64,000 nucleotides of DNA from JAGIBJ01 sp032119795 (GTDB lineage Bacteria > Actinomycetota > Thermoleophilia > Solirubrobacterales > Solirubrobacteraceae), in NCBI GenBank assembly GCA_032119795.1, contig JAUMFO010000021.1, positions 42,122 through 106,121 on the forward strand, written 5' to 3'. Within the stretch, counting starts at the first letter, position 1, and each line of letters opens with the position of its first letter. The notes beneath the pieces are model-generated. The model had not been told where the DNA came from. It saw only the letters and a program-made list of their open reading frames with translations, and did not search any database. This document shows positions 24,440 to 35,644 of this stretch, piece by piece. The position numbers were made by a program, and so were the translations under genes.

Positions 24440-25827
24440 GCGTGGGCTCCGATCATGGTCAGGGGCGCCGCTGGGGCCGCGGCGGCTGGGGGAGTGACCG
24501 CAGGGGCGGCCGGGGCGCCGGGAATCCACGTGGTCCCGGCGAGGGGAACGCGGGCCATCGCCGCGGCTTCGATGGTCAGCGCGACGAGGTCCTCCGGTTC
24601 GAGGTTGTGGACGTGCGACTTGCCGCACGCCCGAGCGATCGTCTGCGCCTCCATGGCGAGTACGCGCAGGTAGTTCGCGACGCGGCGTGCGCCGAGCTCG
24701 GGATCGAGGCGGGCGGCGAGCTCGGGATCCTGCGTCGAGATGCCGGCGGGGTCGCGGCCCTCATGCCAGGCGTCGTAGGAGCCGGGCTCGGTGCCGAGCT
24801 TGGCGTACTCCTCGGCGAGCGCCGGGGAGTTGTCTCCCAGGGCGATCATCGCGCCGACGCCGATCGACACGGCGTCGGCGCCGAGCGCCAACGCTTTGGC
24901 GACGTCGGCACCGGTGCGGATGCCGCCGGAGACGATCAGCTTCACGTCGCGGTGCACCCCGAGATCGACGAGCGCCTCGACCGCCGGGGGAATCGCCGCG
25001 AGCGTCGGGATACCGACGTGCTCGATGAACACGTCCTGGGTCGCCGCCGTCCCGCCCTGCATCCCGTCGAGGACGATCACGTCGGCCCCGGACTTCACGG
25101 CGAGCGCCGCGTCGTAGTACGGCCGCGAGGCGCCGACTTTGATGTAGATCGGGATCTGGTGGTCGGTGATCTCGCGCAGCTCGGCGATCTTGATCGCGAG
25201 GTCATCCGGGCCCGTCCAATCGGGGTGGCGGCAGGCACTGCGCTGGTCGACGCCCGGCGGGAGATCGCGCATGGCGGCGACGCGGTCGTTCATCTTCTGG
25301 CCGAGCAGCATCCCGCCGCCGCCGGGCTTTGCCCCCTGGCCGACGACGATCTCGATGGCGTCGGCCCGGCGCAGATCGACCGGGTTCATGCCGTACCGCG
25401 AGGGCAGCAGCTGGTAGACGAGCTTGGTGCTCGCGCCGCGCTCCTCGTCGGTCATCCCGCCGTCGCCGGTCGTCGTGCTCGTGCCGACCAGGCTCGCGCC
25501 GCGGCCCAGCGCCTCCTTGGCGTTCGCAGACAGCGCGCCGAAGCTCATGCCCGCGATCGTGATCGGGATGTCGAGGTGGATCGGCTTCGCGCAGCGACCC
25601 TCACCGAGCACGACGTCCATGTCGCAGCGCTCGCGGTAGCCCTCCAGCGGGTAGCGAGACATGCTCGCTCCGAGGAACAGCAAGTCGTCGAAGTGGGGGA
25701 CGGCACGCTTCGCGCCGCCGCCGCGGATCGCGTAGATCCCTTCCTGCGCCGCGCGCTGGATCCCGGCGATCGTGGCCTCGTCGAAGGTGGCCGACGGGCG
25801 AGCGCCGGGGAACTTGGATGGACTCAT
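24436..25827 (-). CDS. mgsC: N-methylglutamate synthase subunit MgsC-like (GlxD, FMN glutamate-synthase domain)
   Basis: A 463-residue protein matching the FMN-binding synthase domain of glutamate synthase. Blocks include MSFGALSANAKEALGRGA, QGAKPGGGGMLLGQKM and LIVSGGIRTGADVAKALALG, with iron-sulfur-associated Cys residues near CRHPDW. It ends in a Pro/Ala-rich tail. In the split glutamate-synthase-like complexes this subunit performs the transfer to 2-oxoglutarate or, for MgsABC, forms N-methylglutamate. ATG 25827 overlaps the mgsB-like stop and its stop overlaps gmaS. Confidence 0.75.
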   Translation of the reverse strand: MSPSKFPGARPSATFDEATIAGIQRAAQEGIYAIRGGGAKRAVPHFDDLLFLGASMSRYPLEGYRERCDMDVVLGEGRCAKPIHLDIPITIAGMSFGALSANAKEALGRGASLVGTSTTTGDGGMTDEERGASTKLVYQLLPSRYGMNPVDLRRADAIEIVVGQGAKPGGGGMLLGQKMNDRVAAMRDLPPGVDQRSACRHPDWTGPDDLAIKIAELREITDHQIPIYIKVGASRPYYDAALAVKSGADVIVLDGMQGGTAATQDVFIEHVGIPTLAAIPPAVEALVDLGVHRDVKLIVSGGIRTGADVAKALALGADAVSIGVGAMIALGDNSPALAEEYAKLGTEPGSYDAWHEGRDPAGISTQDPELAARLDPELGARRVANYLRVLAMEAQTIARACGKSHVHNLEPEDLVALTIEAAAMARVPLAGTTWIPGAPAAPAVTPPAAAAPAAPLTMIGAHA

Positions 25828-26522
25828 GCGGAGGCCTCGACTCGGTCGGCGTGGAAGTTGTAGAGCTTGCGGGCGGAGCCGTAGCGGCGGAATTCGGAGG
25901 GAGCGAGATCGCTCCGACCGGCGAGCGCGAGCAGCTCGCCCACTTCGGCGAGGTGTTCGGCGCGCAGCTCCTTCTCGACGCAATCGGCGCCGAGGCTCGC
26001 GACGGATCCGCGCACATAGATCCGGGCCTCGTAGATCGAGTCACCGAGGGCCTCGCCGGCGTCGCCGCAGATGAGGATCCGGCCCTTCTGCGCCATGAAC
26101 CCGGTCATGTGCCCGACCGAGCCCTCGACCACGATGTCGGCACCTTTGAGCGAGATGCCGCAGCGTGCCGCGGCGTCGCCTCGCACCAGCAGCACTCCGC
26201 CGTGCGCCGTCGCAGCTGCCGACTGGCCCGCGGCGCCGAGCACCTCGACGAGGCCAGACATCATGTTCTCGGCGCAGCCGACCGCGACGCTGCCCTCGAT
26301 GCGGACGGTCGCCTGCTGGTTCATGCCGGCGCAGTAGTAGCCGGCGTGGCCCTGGATCGTGACCTCCAGCGGAGCGTCGAGTCCGACGGCCAGGTTGTGT
26401 TTGCCGCCTGGCGCCAGCACGGTGAAGCGACCGGCGTCGGCCGCGTGCAGGGCGGCGTTCAGTTCACGAACGGTGCTGGCGCCAAGGTCGAAGACCGTCG
26501 GCGCGACGGCCGGGGCAGTCAT
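25824..26522 (-). CDS. mgsB: N-methylglutamate synthase subunit MgsB-like (GlxC, GXGXG domain)
   Basis: A 232-residue right-handed beta-helix protein corresponding to the C-terminal GXGXG domain of glutamate synthase. Repeats show as GHAGYYCAGMNQQATVRIEG, GGVLLVRGDAAARCGISLKG and GSVGHMTGFMAQKGRILICG. It is the structural link between the amidotransferase and synthase subunits, with the three parts encoded separately, as in Mgs/Glx systems and not in the single-chain GltB. It starts at ATG 26522 within the mgsA stop. Confidence 0.75.
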   Translation of the reverse strand: MTAPAVAPTVFDLGASTVRELNAALHAADAGRFTVLAPGGKHNLAVGLDAPLEVTIQGHAGYYCAGMNQQATVRIEGSVAVGCAENMMSGLVEVLGAAGQSAAATAHGGVLLVRGDAAARCGISLKGADIVVEGSVGHMTGFMAQKGRILICGDAGEALGDSIYEARIYVRGSVASLGADCVEKELRAEHLAEVGELLALAGRSDLAPSEFRRYGSARKLYNFHADRVEASA

Positions 26523-27436
26523 GCCGCCACCGCGGTGCGCGACCAGCGGTAGATCTGACCGGGCTCGGGTTCCCAGACGTTGGCGTCCTCGACGCCGGGC
26601 AGGGTGGCAATCGCGCGAAATTCTGAGGCCATCGCGACCCAGTCGTCGGTCTCGGCAAGGACGGCCGGTTTGCAACCGACGGGGTCGCGCATCACCGCGA
26701 ACCCGTCCCGCGTCCCGATCGCGAAGGTGAAGAAGCCGTCGAGGTCGCGCTCGGCCGCCTCCAGCGCGGTCTGGAGGTCGTCGCCCTCGCGGAAGCGCCA
26801 CGTCAGGTAGCCGGCGGCGACCTCAGAGTCGTTGTCGGTCGCGAACGAGACTCCGCGGCGCTGCAGCGTGCGCCGCAGGCGGTTGTGGTTACAAAGTGAC
26901 CCGTTGTGGACGAGGCAGAGGTCGGTGCCGGTCGAGAAGGGGTGCGAGTGCTCGGTGGTGACGCGCGACTCGGTCGCCATGCGGGTATGGCCGAGCGCGT
27001 GGCCACCCGTCAGGCTGCGCAGGCCGGCGGTCTCGATCAGGCCGCCGGGGTCGCCGACGCCGCCCGCGCGCTTGTACGTCTCGATCGAATGGCCGACGCT
27101 CAGGATGATCACGTCCGGGTGGTGCTCGGCCATCCAGGCCCGGACGACGTCCGCGTCGGCTTCGACGGTCAGCAGGGCTTGATCGCCGAGGACGCGGGTC
27201 AGCTCGGTGTGGCCGACCTTGCCGACGGAGGCGGCAATCGGCCACCAATCGCGAGGTGCAACCGGATCCAGCACCGAGAGCTTCACGGCGCGGTCGCCCA
27301 GGTCATGGCCGTAGATCGCCGCGCCGGAGCTGTCGGGGCCGCGCTCACTGAGCTGGACGAGCATGTCGGCCAGATGGCTGCCGAGCGAGCCGGAGATCGA
27401 GTCCGATTTGGCGAAGAGACCTGCGATGCCGCACAT
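26519..27436 (-). CDS. mgsA: N-methylglutamate synthase subunit MgsA-like (GlxB, class II glutamine amidotransferase)
   Basis: A 305-residue class II amidotransferase. The start was set at ATG 27436 because it places the catalytic cysteine at position 2 (MCGIAGLF), as the Ntn-hydrolase mechanism requires; two upstream codons (ATG GCC) are alternatives. Further motifs are HTRMATES, HNGSLCNHNRLR and DNDSEVAAGYL. In the N-methylglutamate synthase it would release methylamine from gamma-glutamylmethylamide. It is the first gene of the operon, with the motif at 27470-27491 just upstream. Confidence 0.78.
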   Translation of the reverse strand: MCGIAGLFAKSDSISGSLGSHLADMLVQLSERGPDSSGAAIYGHDLGDRAVKLSVLDPVAPRDWWPIAASVGKVGHTELTRVLGDQALLTVEADADVVRAWMAEHHPDVIILSVGHSIETYKRAGGVGDPGGLIETAGLRSLTGGHALGHTRMATESRVTTEHSHPFSTGTDLCLVHNGSLCNHNRLRRTLQRRGVSFATDNDSEVAAGYLTWRFREGDDLQTALEAAERDLDGFFTFAIGTRDGFAVMRDPVGCKPAVLAETDDWVAMASEFRAIATLPGVEDANVWEPEPGQIYRWSRTAVAA

Positions 27437-27469
27437 GGCCATCACTGTCCCGGCGCGTGGGCGATGGCG

Positions 27470-27491
27470 CCATGGACAACGGGCGCACATT
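27470..27491. promoter_or_regulatory. Second copy of the N-demethylase promoter motif, upstream of the mgs operon
   Basis: CCATGGAC (27470-27477) and GCACATT (27485-27491) are separated by seven bases. The same blocks in the same order occur on the minus strand of the N-demethylase promoter (2081-2100, five-base spacing). TGGACAACGGGCG (27473-27485) differs by one base from TGGACAAGGGGCG at 2068-2080. It lies 34-55 bp upstream of mgsA. Confidence 0.55.
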
Positions 27492-27622
27492 GCTTCGGAG
27501 CCCGGTGGTCACTGTGGATACCTTCGGGTCGTCAGCTACCTCCGGGAAGTGGTGGCACCGTCTGCGTTTCAGGTGTCCTCCGTCGTCCGTGGAATCCGTC
27601 CCACCGTGCCGGTGGTCGCGGC

Positions 27623-27628
27623 TACGCT
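27623..27628 (+). promoter_or_regulatory. Leaderless-type -10 box TACGCT for the membrane protein gene
   Basis: TACGCT is followed by exactly seven bases and then ATG 27636. This fixes the start of the next gene. Confidence 0.55.
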
Positions 27629-27635
27629 CAGAGCA

Positions 27636-28223
27636 ATGGCGAAGTGGCTCTCAAAGGACCCTGACGCTTACCTGCCCGACCGGCCGCCGTACGCGCCGCC
27701 CTACCTCGAGCGCGCCCGAGAGCACGCGCTGCGCCGTGATGGGCCGCCGCACGCCCGAGACTGGAAGCAGGTGGCGCCGCCGTGGCGGGCCGGCCTGTTC
27801 TTCGGCCCACTGTGGCTGATCGCCGGCTACGCCGCCGCGTTTCTGGCCGGCCAGGACGCCACGCTCGACACGCTCGTGCTCTCGCTCCCGATCGTGTTCC
27901 TCGGCCGCTCCGACGCGCTGCGGTGGGGAGGAGCCGCGATCCACGAACGCCGCTCCACCCCCACGTGGACGGGGCACCCGTTCGGCGCCGCACCCTGGCT
28001 GGCTGTCTTCCTGCTCCACGTAGCCTGCGTCTTCGGGATCGTCGGCATCACGGCCCTGTCGACCTCAGATGAGGCCACGCAGCGCCTCGCCGTCCTCTCC
28101 GCCGGGTTCGTCGCCGGTGGCGCCGGCTGGCTGCTCGACGTGCTGTGGGGCCGCAGCGAGCGCAAGGATGGCGGGCTCCCGCCCGCCAAGCCAAGCGGCG
28201 TCCCCTGGCCCTCTGACGACTGA
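27636..28223 (+). CDS. Small membrane protein of unknown function
   Basis: A 195-residue protein with about four hydrophobic segments: LFFGPLWLIAGYAAAFLAG near residue 53, LDTLVLSLPIVFLG near 77, PWLAVFLLHVACVFGIVGI near 118 and AVLSAGFVAGGAGWLLDVLW near 150. The N-terminal 45 residues are charged and contain PPYAPPYLERAREHALRRDG. No family is recognised. The TACGCT box seven bases upstream supports the start and a leaderless transcript. It is divergent from the mgs operon and not obviously related to it. Confidence 0.7.
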   Translation: MAKWLSKDPDAYLPDRPPYAPPYLERAREHALRRDGPPHARDWKQVAPPWRAGLFFGPLWLIAGYAAAFLAGQDATLDTLVLSLPIVFLGRSDALRWGGAAIHERRSTPTWTGHPFGAAPWLAVFLLHVACVFGIVGITALSTSDEATQRLAVLSAGFVAGGAGWLLDVLWGRSERKDGGLPPAKPSGVPWPSDD

Positions 28224-28281
28224 TCTCCGCCCGCTCGTCGAGGGGCGCAGCCAGGAGCGTAGGTCGTCGCCTTCGGCGCCT

Positions 28282-30906
28282 TCAGCCCCTCCGGTGTCGG
28301 CGGTCCGCGTGCTGTGGGTCGGCGAGGACGTAGCCGTCACGCCCTGAGCGCTTGGTCTCGTACATCGCCAGGTCGGCGGCACGCATGAGCTTCTCCACGC
28401 CGTCGTGGTCGGCGCACATCGCGATGCCGATCGAGCAGGTCACGACCTGGCGGCCCAACGCTGAGTTCGGTTGGCCGTGCCTGGCGCTCGCGAGGATCTC
28501 GCCAGCCACCTGCTCGGCCTGTGATCGCGTGACCCCAGGCAGCAGGACCGCGAACTCGTCTCCGCCGAGGCGGGCGACCAGGTCGTCGTCGCGCAGGCGA
28601 GCCCGCAAGGCGCCACTGAGCGCGACCAGCAGGTCGTCGCCGGCCGCATGGCCCAGCGTGTCGTTGACGCGCTTGAAGTGATCGACGTCGAGCAGAATGA
28701 GTGCCCCGGCTCGCCCTTGCTTGGGCTGTTCGGCGCGGTCGAGATGCTCGGCGAGGTCGAGCTCGAACCGGCGACGATTGAGCAGGCCGGTGAGGGAATC
28801 GTGGTCCGCCATGTACCGAAGACGCCGCTCGAGGTGGATCCGCTCGGTGATGTCGACCACGTGCGCGAGGTAGTGCTGCGGCGTGCCACCGGCGTCGCGC
28901 AGGAGCGTGGCGTAGACCGCACACTGCACGCGGGCCCCGGTCGACGACAGCATTCCGAGCTGCCCGCGCCACGTCTCGAGCTGGCCGTCCAACAGCCTGC
29001 GGCCGGCTTCGACGACCTCGGCGCGGTCACCGGGCTGAACGAGCGCATCGACCGTGCCGCCGGTGATCGCCTCAGCGGAGCGGCCGGTCAGGTCCAGGAA
29101 CGCACTGTTGACCTTGGTCGGCTTGCCATCGAGTCCGACCACCGCCATCGCGACCGGCCCGTGCTCGAACGCCTTGGTGAAGCGCTGCTCCGCGGACCGT
29201 CGTTCGGCCTCGGCGCGGCGCTGCGCGGTCACGTCCTGCGTGATCACCATCGCGTGACGGATCTCGCCGTCGTCTTCGCGGACGGGCACGGTCGAGAATT
29301 CCAGGTCGTACTGCGCATCCTGGGTGCGGTACTCGAGCGTTCGCGGTTCGCCGTGGAGCGCCGCATCGACGGCAGCTGCGAACTGCGGCCCGGCGTCCGA
29401 GGGCAGCGAGTCGGCAACGTGCTCGCCGAGGTACTCCGCGGGGTGGCGGCCGAATCGCTGGAGCAGCTGGCCTTCCAGCAGCTCGCAGGTGCCGTCGACG
29501 CCGTAGAGCGCGACCATGGTGTCGGGCAGGTTGGCGAGGACCAGCCGGTGATGGGCTTCCCGCTCGCGCAGCAGCGCCTCGGTGGCCAGACGCTCGCTGA
29601 GGTCCTGCGCGATCCCGATGAAGCCGGTCACCTCCCCGTCCGGCCCCTTCATCGCGGTGACCGAAAGCGAGACCTGAAGTTTGCTGCCGTCCTTGCGCAC
29701 GTAGGTCCATTGGCGCGTCTCCGCCTGGCCCTGGCGTGCGCGAGGCACGAAGACGTCGAAGCCGGGGTCGACACCCAGCTCAGCGGCGCGCGCGACGACT
29801 TCCCTCGCGTCGTGGATCACCTCGGGGGTGTGCTTGCCGATCAGCTCCTCCGCCCGCCAGCCGAGCATGTGCTCGGCGCCTTCGTTGAAGACGGTGATGG
29901 TGCCGTTCAGGTCGGTGGCGATGACGGAGATCTCGGTCGCGGCACGGAGGACCCCGGCGAACCGCTCACGCTCCGCGGAGAGCTGGTCGCGCTCCTGATC
30001 GACGCGACACTCGGCGAACCGACGGCGGCGCGTCGTAGCGGCAACCATCAGCGTGCACCCGACCATCGAGGCGATGAATGCCTGTGCCACGAGGATCGAC
30101 TCGAGCAGGTCGAGACCGCTGTGCACGAAAGGCCCATGACCGTGCTGGGTACCGATGCCAGCGGCGATGCCGAGGAGCCCGAGGATGACCATGACGTCGC
30201 GCTTGCTGGTGCGCATCGCGACCCACATCAGGGCGGGAAAGAGGAAGAACGGCCAGTGGAGGAAAACCGGGAGACTCGACTGCGGAGCTCCGAATAGCAC
30301 GACGATCAGCCCGGTCGCCGTGACCATGGCGAGGGTCGTCTCCAGCCTGGTGCCCGGTCGTTCCTGCGGCCGTCGGAGCTCGACGATCAGCGGGGCGAAC
30401 ACGACCATCCCGAGCGCGTCTGCCGCCATCCACTGCGATGCGGTGACCCAGAAGGTGGCGTCGGTGACCAACGTGAGCATGGCGGCGCCGAACAGCGCAG
30501 CGGCGCCGGCGCCAGCCAACGCGCCCAGCAGGAGCCCGAGGACATCGCTGATCTCGCCCAGTTCCTTGTGGGTCCGAATCGCCATGACCCGCATGACGTA
30601 CGCGGCGATGAGCGGTTCGGCCGCGTTGGCGAACGCGAGTCCGACGCCCAGCAAGCCGACGCCGCGGACATCGAACTGTGCCACGAGGTTGCCCGCGAAG
30701 ACGCCGACGGCCAGTGCCGCCCAATACGGTCGCCCGAGCAGGATGAAGGCGGCCAGTGCCAGCCCGCTGGCGGGCCAGATCGCGGCCACGCCAGCATGGT
30801 CCTGGACGAGCTCGAGGTTGACGCGCGAGACGGCGTAGTACAGCCCGGCCATGCCGGCCGCCGCGACGAACTGCCGCTCGGTGGTCTTCGACCTCACCGC
30901 CCCCAC
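28282..30906 (-). CDS. MASE1-PAS-PAS-PAS diguanylate cyclase
   Basis: An 874-residue membrane sensor. Residues about 10-300 form a MASE1-type multi-span region (AAIWPASGLALAAFILLG is typical), followed by three PAS domains (about 320-445, 455-565 and 575-695) and a GGDEF domain (about 705-860). The active site RLGGDEFAVLL is canonical. An RDDD sequence five residues ahead fits an RxxD product-inhibition site. It should make cyclic di-GMP in response to a signal at the membrane. No EAL domain follows. The start is GTG 30906; a second in-frame GTG nine bases downstream is equally possible. Confidence 0.9.
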   Translation of the reverse strand: MGAVRSKTTERQFVAAAGMAGLYYAVSRVNLELVQDHAGVAAIWPASGLALAAFILLGRPYWAALAVGVFAGNLVAQFDVRGVGLLGVGLAFANAAEPLIAAYVMRVMAIRTHKELGEISDVLGLLLGALAGAGAAALFGAAMLTLVTDATFWVTASQWMAADALGMVVFAPLIVELRRPQERPGTRLETTLAMVTATGLIVVLFGAPQSSLPVFLHWPFFLFPALMWVAMRTSKRDVMVILGLLGIAAGIGTQHGHGPFVHSGLDLLESILVAQAFIASMVGCTLMVAATTRRRRFAECRVDQERDQLSAERERFAGVLRAATEISVIATDLNGTITVFNEGAEHMLGWRAEELIGKHTPEVIHDAREVVARAAELGVDPGFDVFVPRARQGQAETRQWTYVRKDGSKLQVSLSVTAMKGPDGEVTGFIGIAQDLSERLATEALLREREAHHRLVLANLPDTMVALYGVDGTCELLEGQLLQRFGRHPAEYLGEHVADSLPSDAGPQFAAAVDAALHGEPRTLEYRTQDAQYDLEFSTVPVREDDGEIRHAMVITQDVTAQRRAEAERRSAEQRFTKAFEHGPVAMAVVGLDGKPTKVNSAFLDLTGRSAEAITGGTVDALVQPGDRAEVVEAGRRLLDGQLETWRGQLGMLSSTGARVQCAVYATLLRDAGGTPQHYLAHVVDITERIHLERRLRYMADHDSLTGLLNRRRFELDLAEHLDRAEQPKQGRAGALILLDVDHFKRVNDTLGHAAGDDLLVALSGALRARLRDDDLVARLGGDEFAVLLPGVTRSQAEQVAGEILASARHGQPNSALGRQVVTCSIGIAMCADHDGVEKLMRAADLAMYETKRSGRDGYVLADPQHADRRHRRG

Positions 30907-31019
30907 CTACATGTGGTCGACTGGCTGGACCGATTCTTGAGTCGGGCTCCCTAAGGTGCATGGCCCACGCCCGTTGCGGGGTGGCAGTCGGCCGGGTCGC
31001 GCCACGACCACTGTTTGAT

Positions 31020-31033
31020 CGAACGTCCGTTCG
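31020..31033. promoter_or_regulatory. LexA/SOS box upstream of uvrA
   Basis: CGAACGTCCGTTCG is a perfect match to the CGAAC-N4-GTTCG LexA site of Gram-positive and actinobacterial type. It ends six bases before the uvrA -10 box, where a bound repressor would block transcription. Confidence 0.9.
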
Positions 31034-31039
31034 CCCCGC

Positions 31040-31045
31040 TAGACT
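31040..31045 (+). promoter_or_regulatory. Leaderless-type -10 box TAGACT for uvrA
   Basis: TAGACT is followed by seven bases and then GTG 31053, so transcription probably begins at or next to the start codon. Confidence 0.7.
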
Positions 31046-31052
31046 GCCCGCC

Positions 31053-33944
<2,892 letters not shown>

Positions 33945-34002
33945 ACGCCGCGCTGGCTGCTGGCAACGGGCGTTGGTGGTTGCGCCACTCCGCGTCGCCG
34001 CG

Positions 34003-34008
34003 TAGCGT
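34003..34008 (+). promoter_or_regulatory. Leaderless-type -10 box TAGCGT
   Basis: TAGCGT, seven bases, then GTG 34016. It supports the start of the secreted protein gene. Confidence 0.6.
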
Positions 34009-34015
34009 ACGCGCC

Positions 34016-34582
34016 GTGTCTCACCGTTCTTCAGTCCGTTCCCTTGCTGCCGGGCTTTTCGTCGCTGCCGCGTGCGGGCTTGCGCCGTCGCCCGCTGCTG
34101 CCCTTGAGCCGGTAAGCAAGCCACTCGCGAACTGCGCCACCAAGGTCCCTTCGCGCCCGGCCGTCAGCGGCGTCAAGGTCCGTCCAGGCGTGGTGTCGGT
34201 CGCCGGCTCCTACGCCTCGGGCAACATCTCGTGGAACATCACCTCCCCAACCTCCGGCGGAGAGGACGCGACCGTCGTGTTTGGCGTCTACGAGTGGGGC
34301 TTCAACCGGTTTGGCATCCTCTACGCGTCAACCAAAGGCTGCACCTCGAACACGTTCGCCACGGCGGCCGTCCACGGCTTGGAGAAGTCGGGTGGGCCGG
34401 TCGAGTGGAAGCCCAACACGCTCTACACCGTCTATGTGCTCGCGCGGTTCACCGAGTCCAACCCGTGGCCGGGTCAGCCGGGCGTGATCACCAACTGGTT
34501 TGGCGACAACCCGCTCCTGCGTGCGCCGGCGACGGCGTTCTGGACCAAGGCGCTCAAGGGCGACGTGCCCACCGCGTCGTAG
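34016..34582 (+). CDS. Secreted protein of unknown function
   Basis: A 188-residue protein with a clear Sec signal peptide: basic start, hydrophobic core AAGLFVAAACGLAPSPAAA and AxA cleavage near residue 29. The mature part has a beta-rich look (VVSVAGSYASGNISWNITSP, then VFGVYEWGFNRFGILYASTK) and two cysteines (NCAT and KGCTS) that could form one disulfide. No family is recognised. The start rests on the TAGCGT box seven bases upstream. It is a stand-alone gene between uvrA and an ABC exporter. Confidence 0.7.
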   Translation: MSHRSSVRSLAAGLFVAAACGLAPSPAAALEPVSKPLANCATKVPSRPAVSGVKVRPGVVSVAGSYASGNISWNITSPTSGGEDATVVFGVYEWGFNRFGILYASTKGCTSNTFATAAVHGLEKSGGPVEWKPNTLYTVYVLARFTESNPWPGQPGVITNWFGDNPLLRAPATAFWTKALKGDVPTAS

Positions 34583-34677
34583 CCCTGCCCGTCCAGCGTC
34601 CAAGCTCCGATTGCCCTGTTCTCCGTGACGTAGGCGCGTTCGCTCGGCAGCGGTGATCGGCTGAAGCGCCGCTCTCG

Positions 34678-34683
34678 TAGTCT
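34678..34683 (+). promoter_or_regulatory. Leaderless-type -10 box TAGTCT for the ABC exporter
   Basis: TAGTCT, seven bases, then GTG 34691, the first codon of the ATPase gene. Confidence 0.65.
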
Positions 34684-34690
34684 GATCCGA

Positions 34691-35644
34691 GTGAGCGGCC
34701 CCATCGTCGACGTAGCGCAGCTACGCAAGCGCTACCCGCAGGCCGCCGATGAGGCGGTCAAGGGGATCTCGTTCTCGATCGACGAGGGCGAGATCTTCGG
34801 CCTTTTGGGCCCCAATGGTGCGGGGAAGACCACCACCATCGGTGTCCTCACGACGCGGGTACGCCAGACGGGCGGAACGGCGTTCGTTGACGGGTTCGAC
34901 GTCAGCAAGGACCCGACGTCGGTCAAGCAGCGCATTGCGGTCGTCCCGCAGCGTGCCAACCTCGACCGCTCGCTCTCGGCCTACGAGAACCTCACCTTCC
35001 ACGCGGCCTACTTTGGGTTCTCACGGAAGGAACGCCGCCAACGTGCGAACGAACTCCTCGAGGCGTTCGGCCTCGCCGGCCGTGGCAACGAACGCGTCGA
35101 TTTCTACTCGGGCGGGATGGCGCAACGGCTGATGATCGCCCGGGCGCTCATGCACCGACCACGGATCCTCTTCCTCGACGAGCCGACCACCGGGCTGGAC
35201 CCGCAAGCCCGGCTGTTCCTCTGGGACCAGATCGAAGCGCTGCGTGAGGCCGGCACCACGATTCTTCTCACGACGCACGACATGCTTGAGGCCGAGCGCC
35301 TCTGCGATCGCATCGCGATCGTCGACCACGGTGAGCGGATCGCCCTCGACACACCCCGCGGCCTGCGCCACCTCCTGCCAAGCGAGGCCGGGCTCGACCT
35401 GCTCGTGGAGCCGGGCGACCACGACGGCGCGGTGGTCAGGGCACTCCAGGCCTTTGGCACCGTGGAAGCCGACGACGCCGACGACGCCGACGGGCGCGTC
35501 CACGCGCGGCTCTTCTGCGACGCCGCTCCCGCCCAGGTCGCGACCGCAGTCGAGCAGGCCGGCGGCACACTGATCGAGCTGCGGCGCCTGGAAGGCTCCC
35601 TCGAAGACGTGTTCGTGCACCTCACTGGACGGGACCTGCGATGA
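34691..35644 (+). CDS. ABC-2 type exporter, ATPase subunit (DrrA-like)
   Basis: A 317-residue ATPase with Walker A GPNGAGKTTT, signature YSGGMAQRLMIAR, Walker B ILFLDEPTTGLD and the H-loop TTHDM, followed by about 90 residues typical of the drug-resistance/ABC-2 family. It energises export by the permease encoded next, whose ATG overlaps its stop. The substrate is unknown. A run of D/A residues (EADDADDADG) lies in the C-terminal extension. It begins at GTG 34691. Confidence 0.88.
   Translation: MSGPIVDVAQLRKRYPQAADEAVKGISFSIDEGEIFGLLGPNGAGKTTTIGVLTTRVRQTGGTAFVDGFDVSKDPTSVKQRIAVVPQRANLDRSLSAYENLTFHAAYFGFSRKERRQRANELLEAFGLAGRGNERVDFYSGGMAQRLMIARALMHRPRILFLDEPTTGLDPQARLFLWDQIEALREAGTTILLTTHDMLEAERLCDRIAIVDHGERIALDTPRGLRHLLPSEAGLDLLVEPGDHDGAVVRALQAFGTVEADDADDADGRVHARLFCDAAPAQVATAVEQAGGTLIELRRLEGSLEDVFVHLTGRDLR

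Noticed and set aside
24436..27436. Ordinary glutamate synthase (gltBD)
   Set aside because: The three GltB-like domains are on separate genes, there is no gltD-type small subunit, and a GlnT/GMAS gene follows directly. That is the Mgs/Glx layout.
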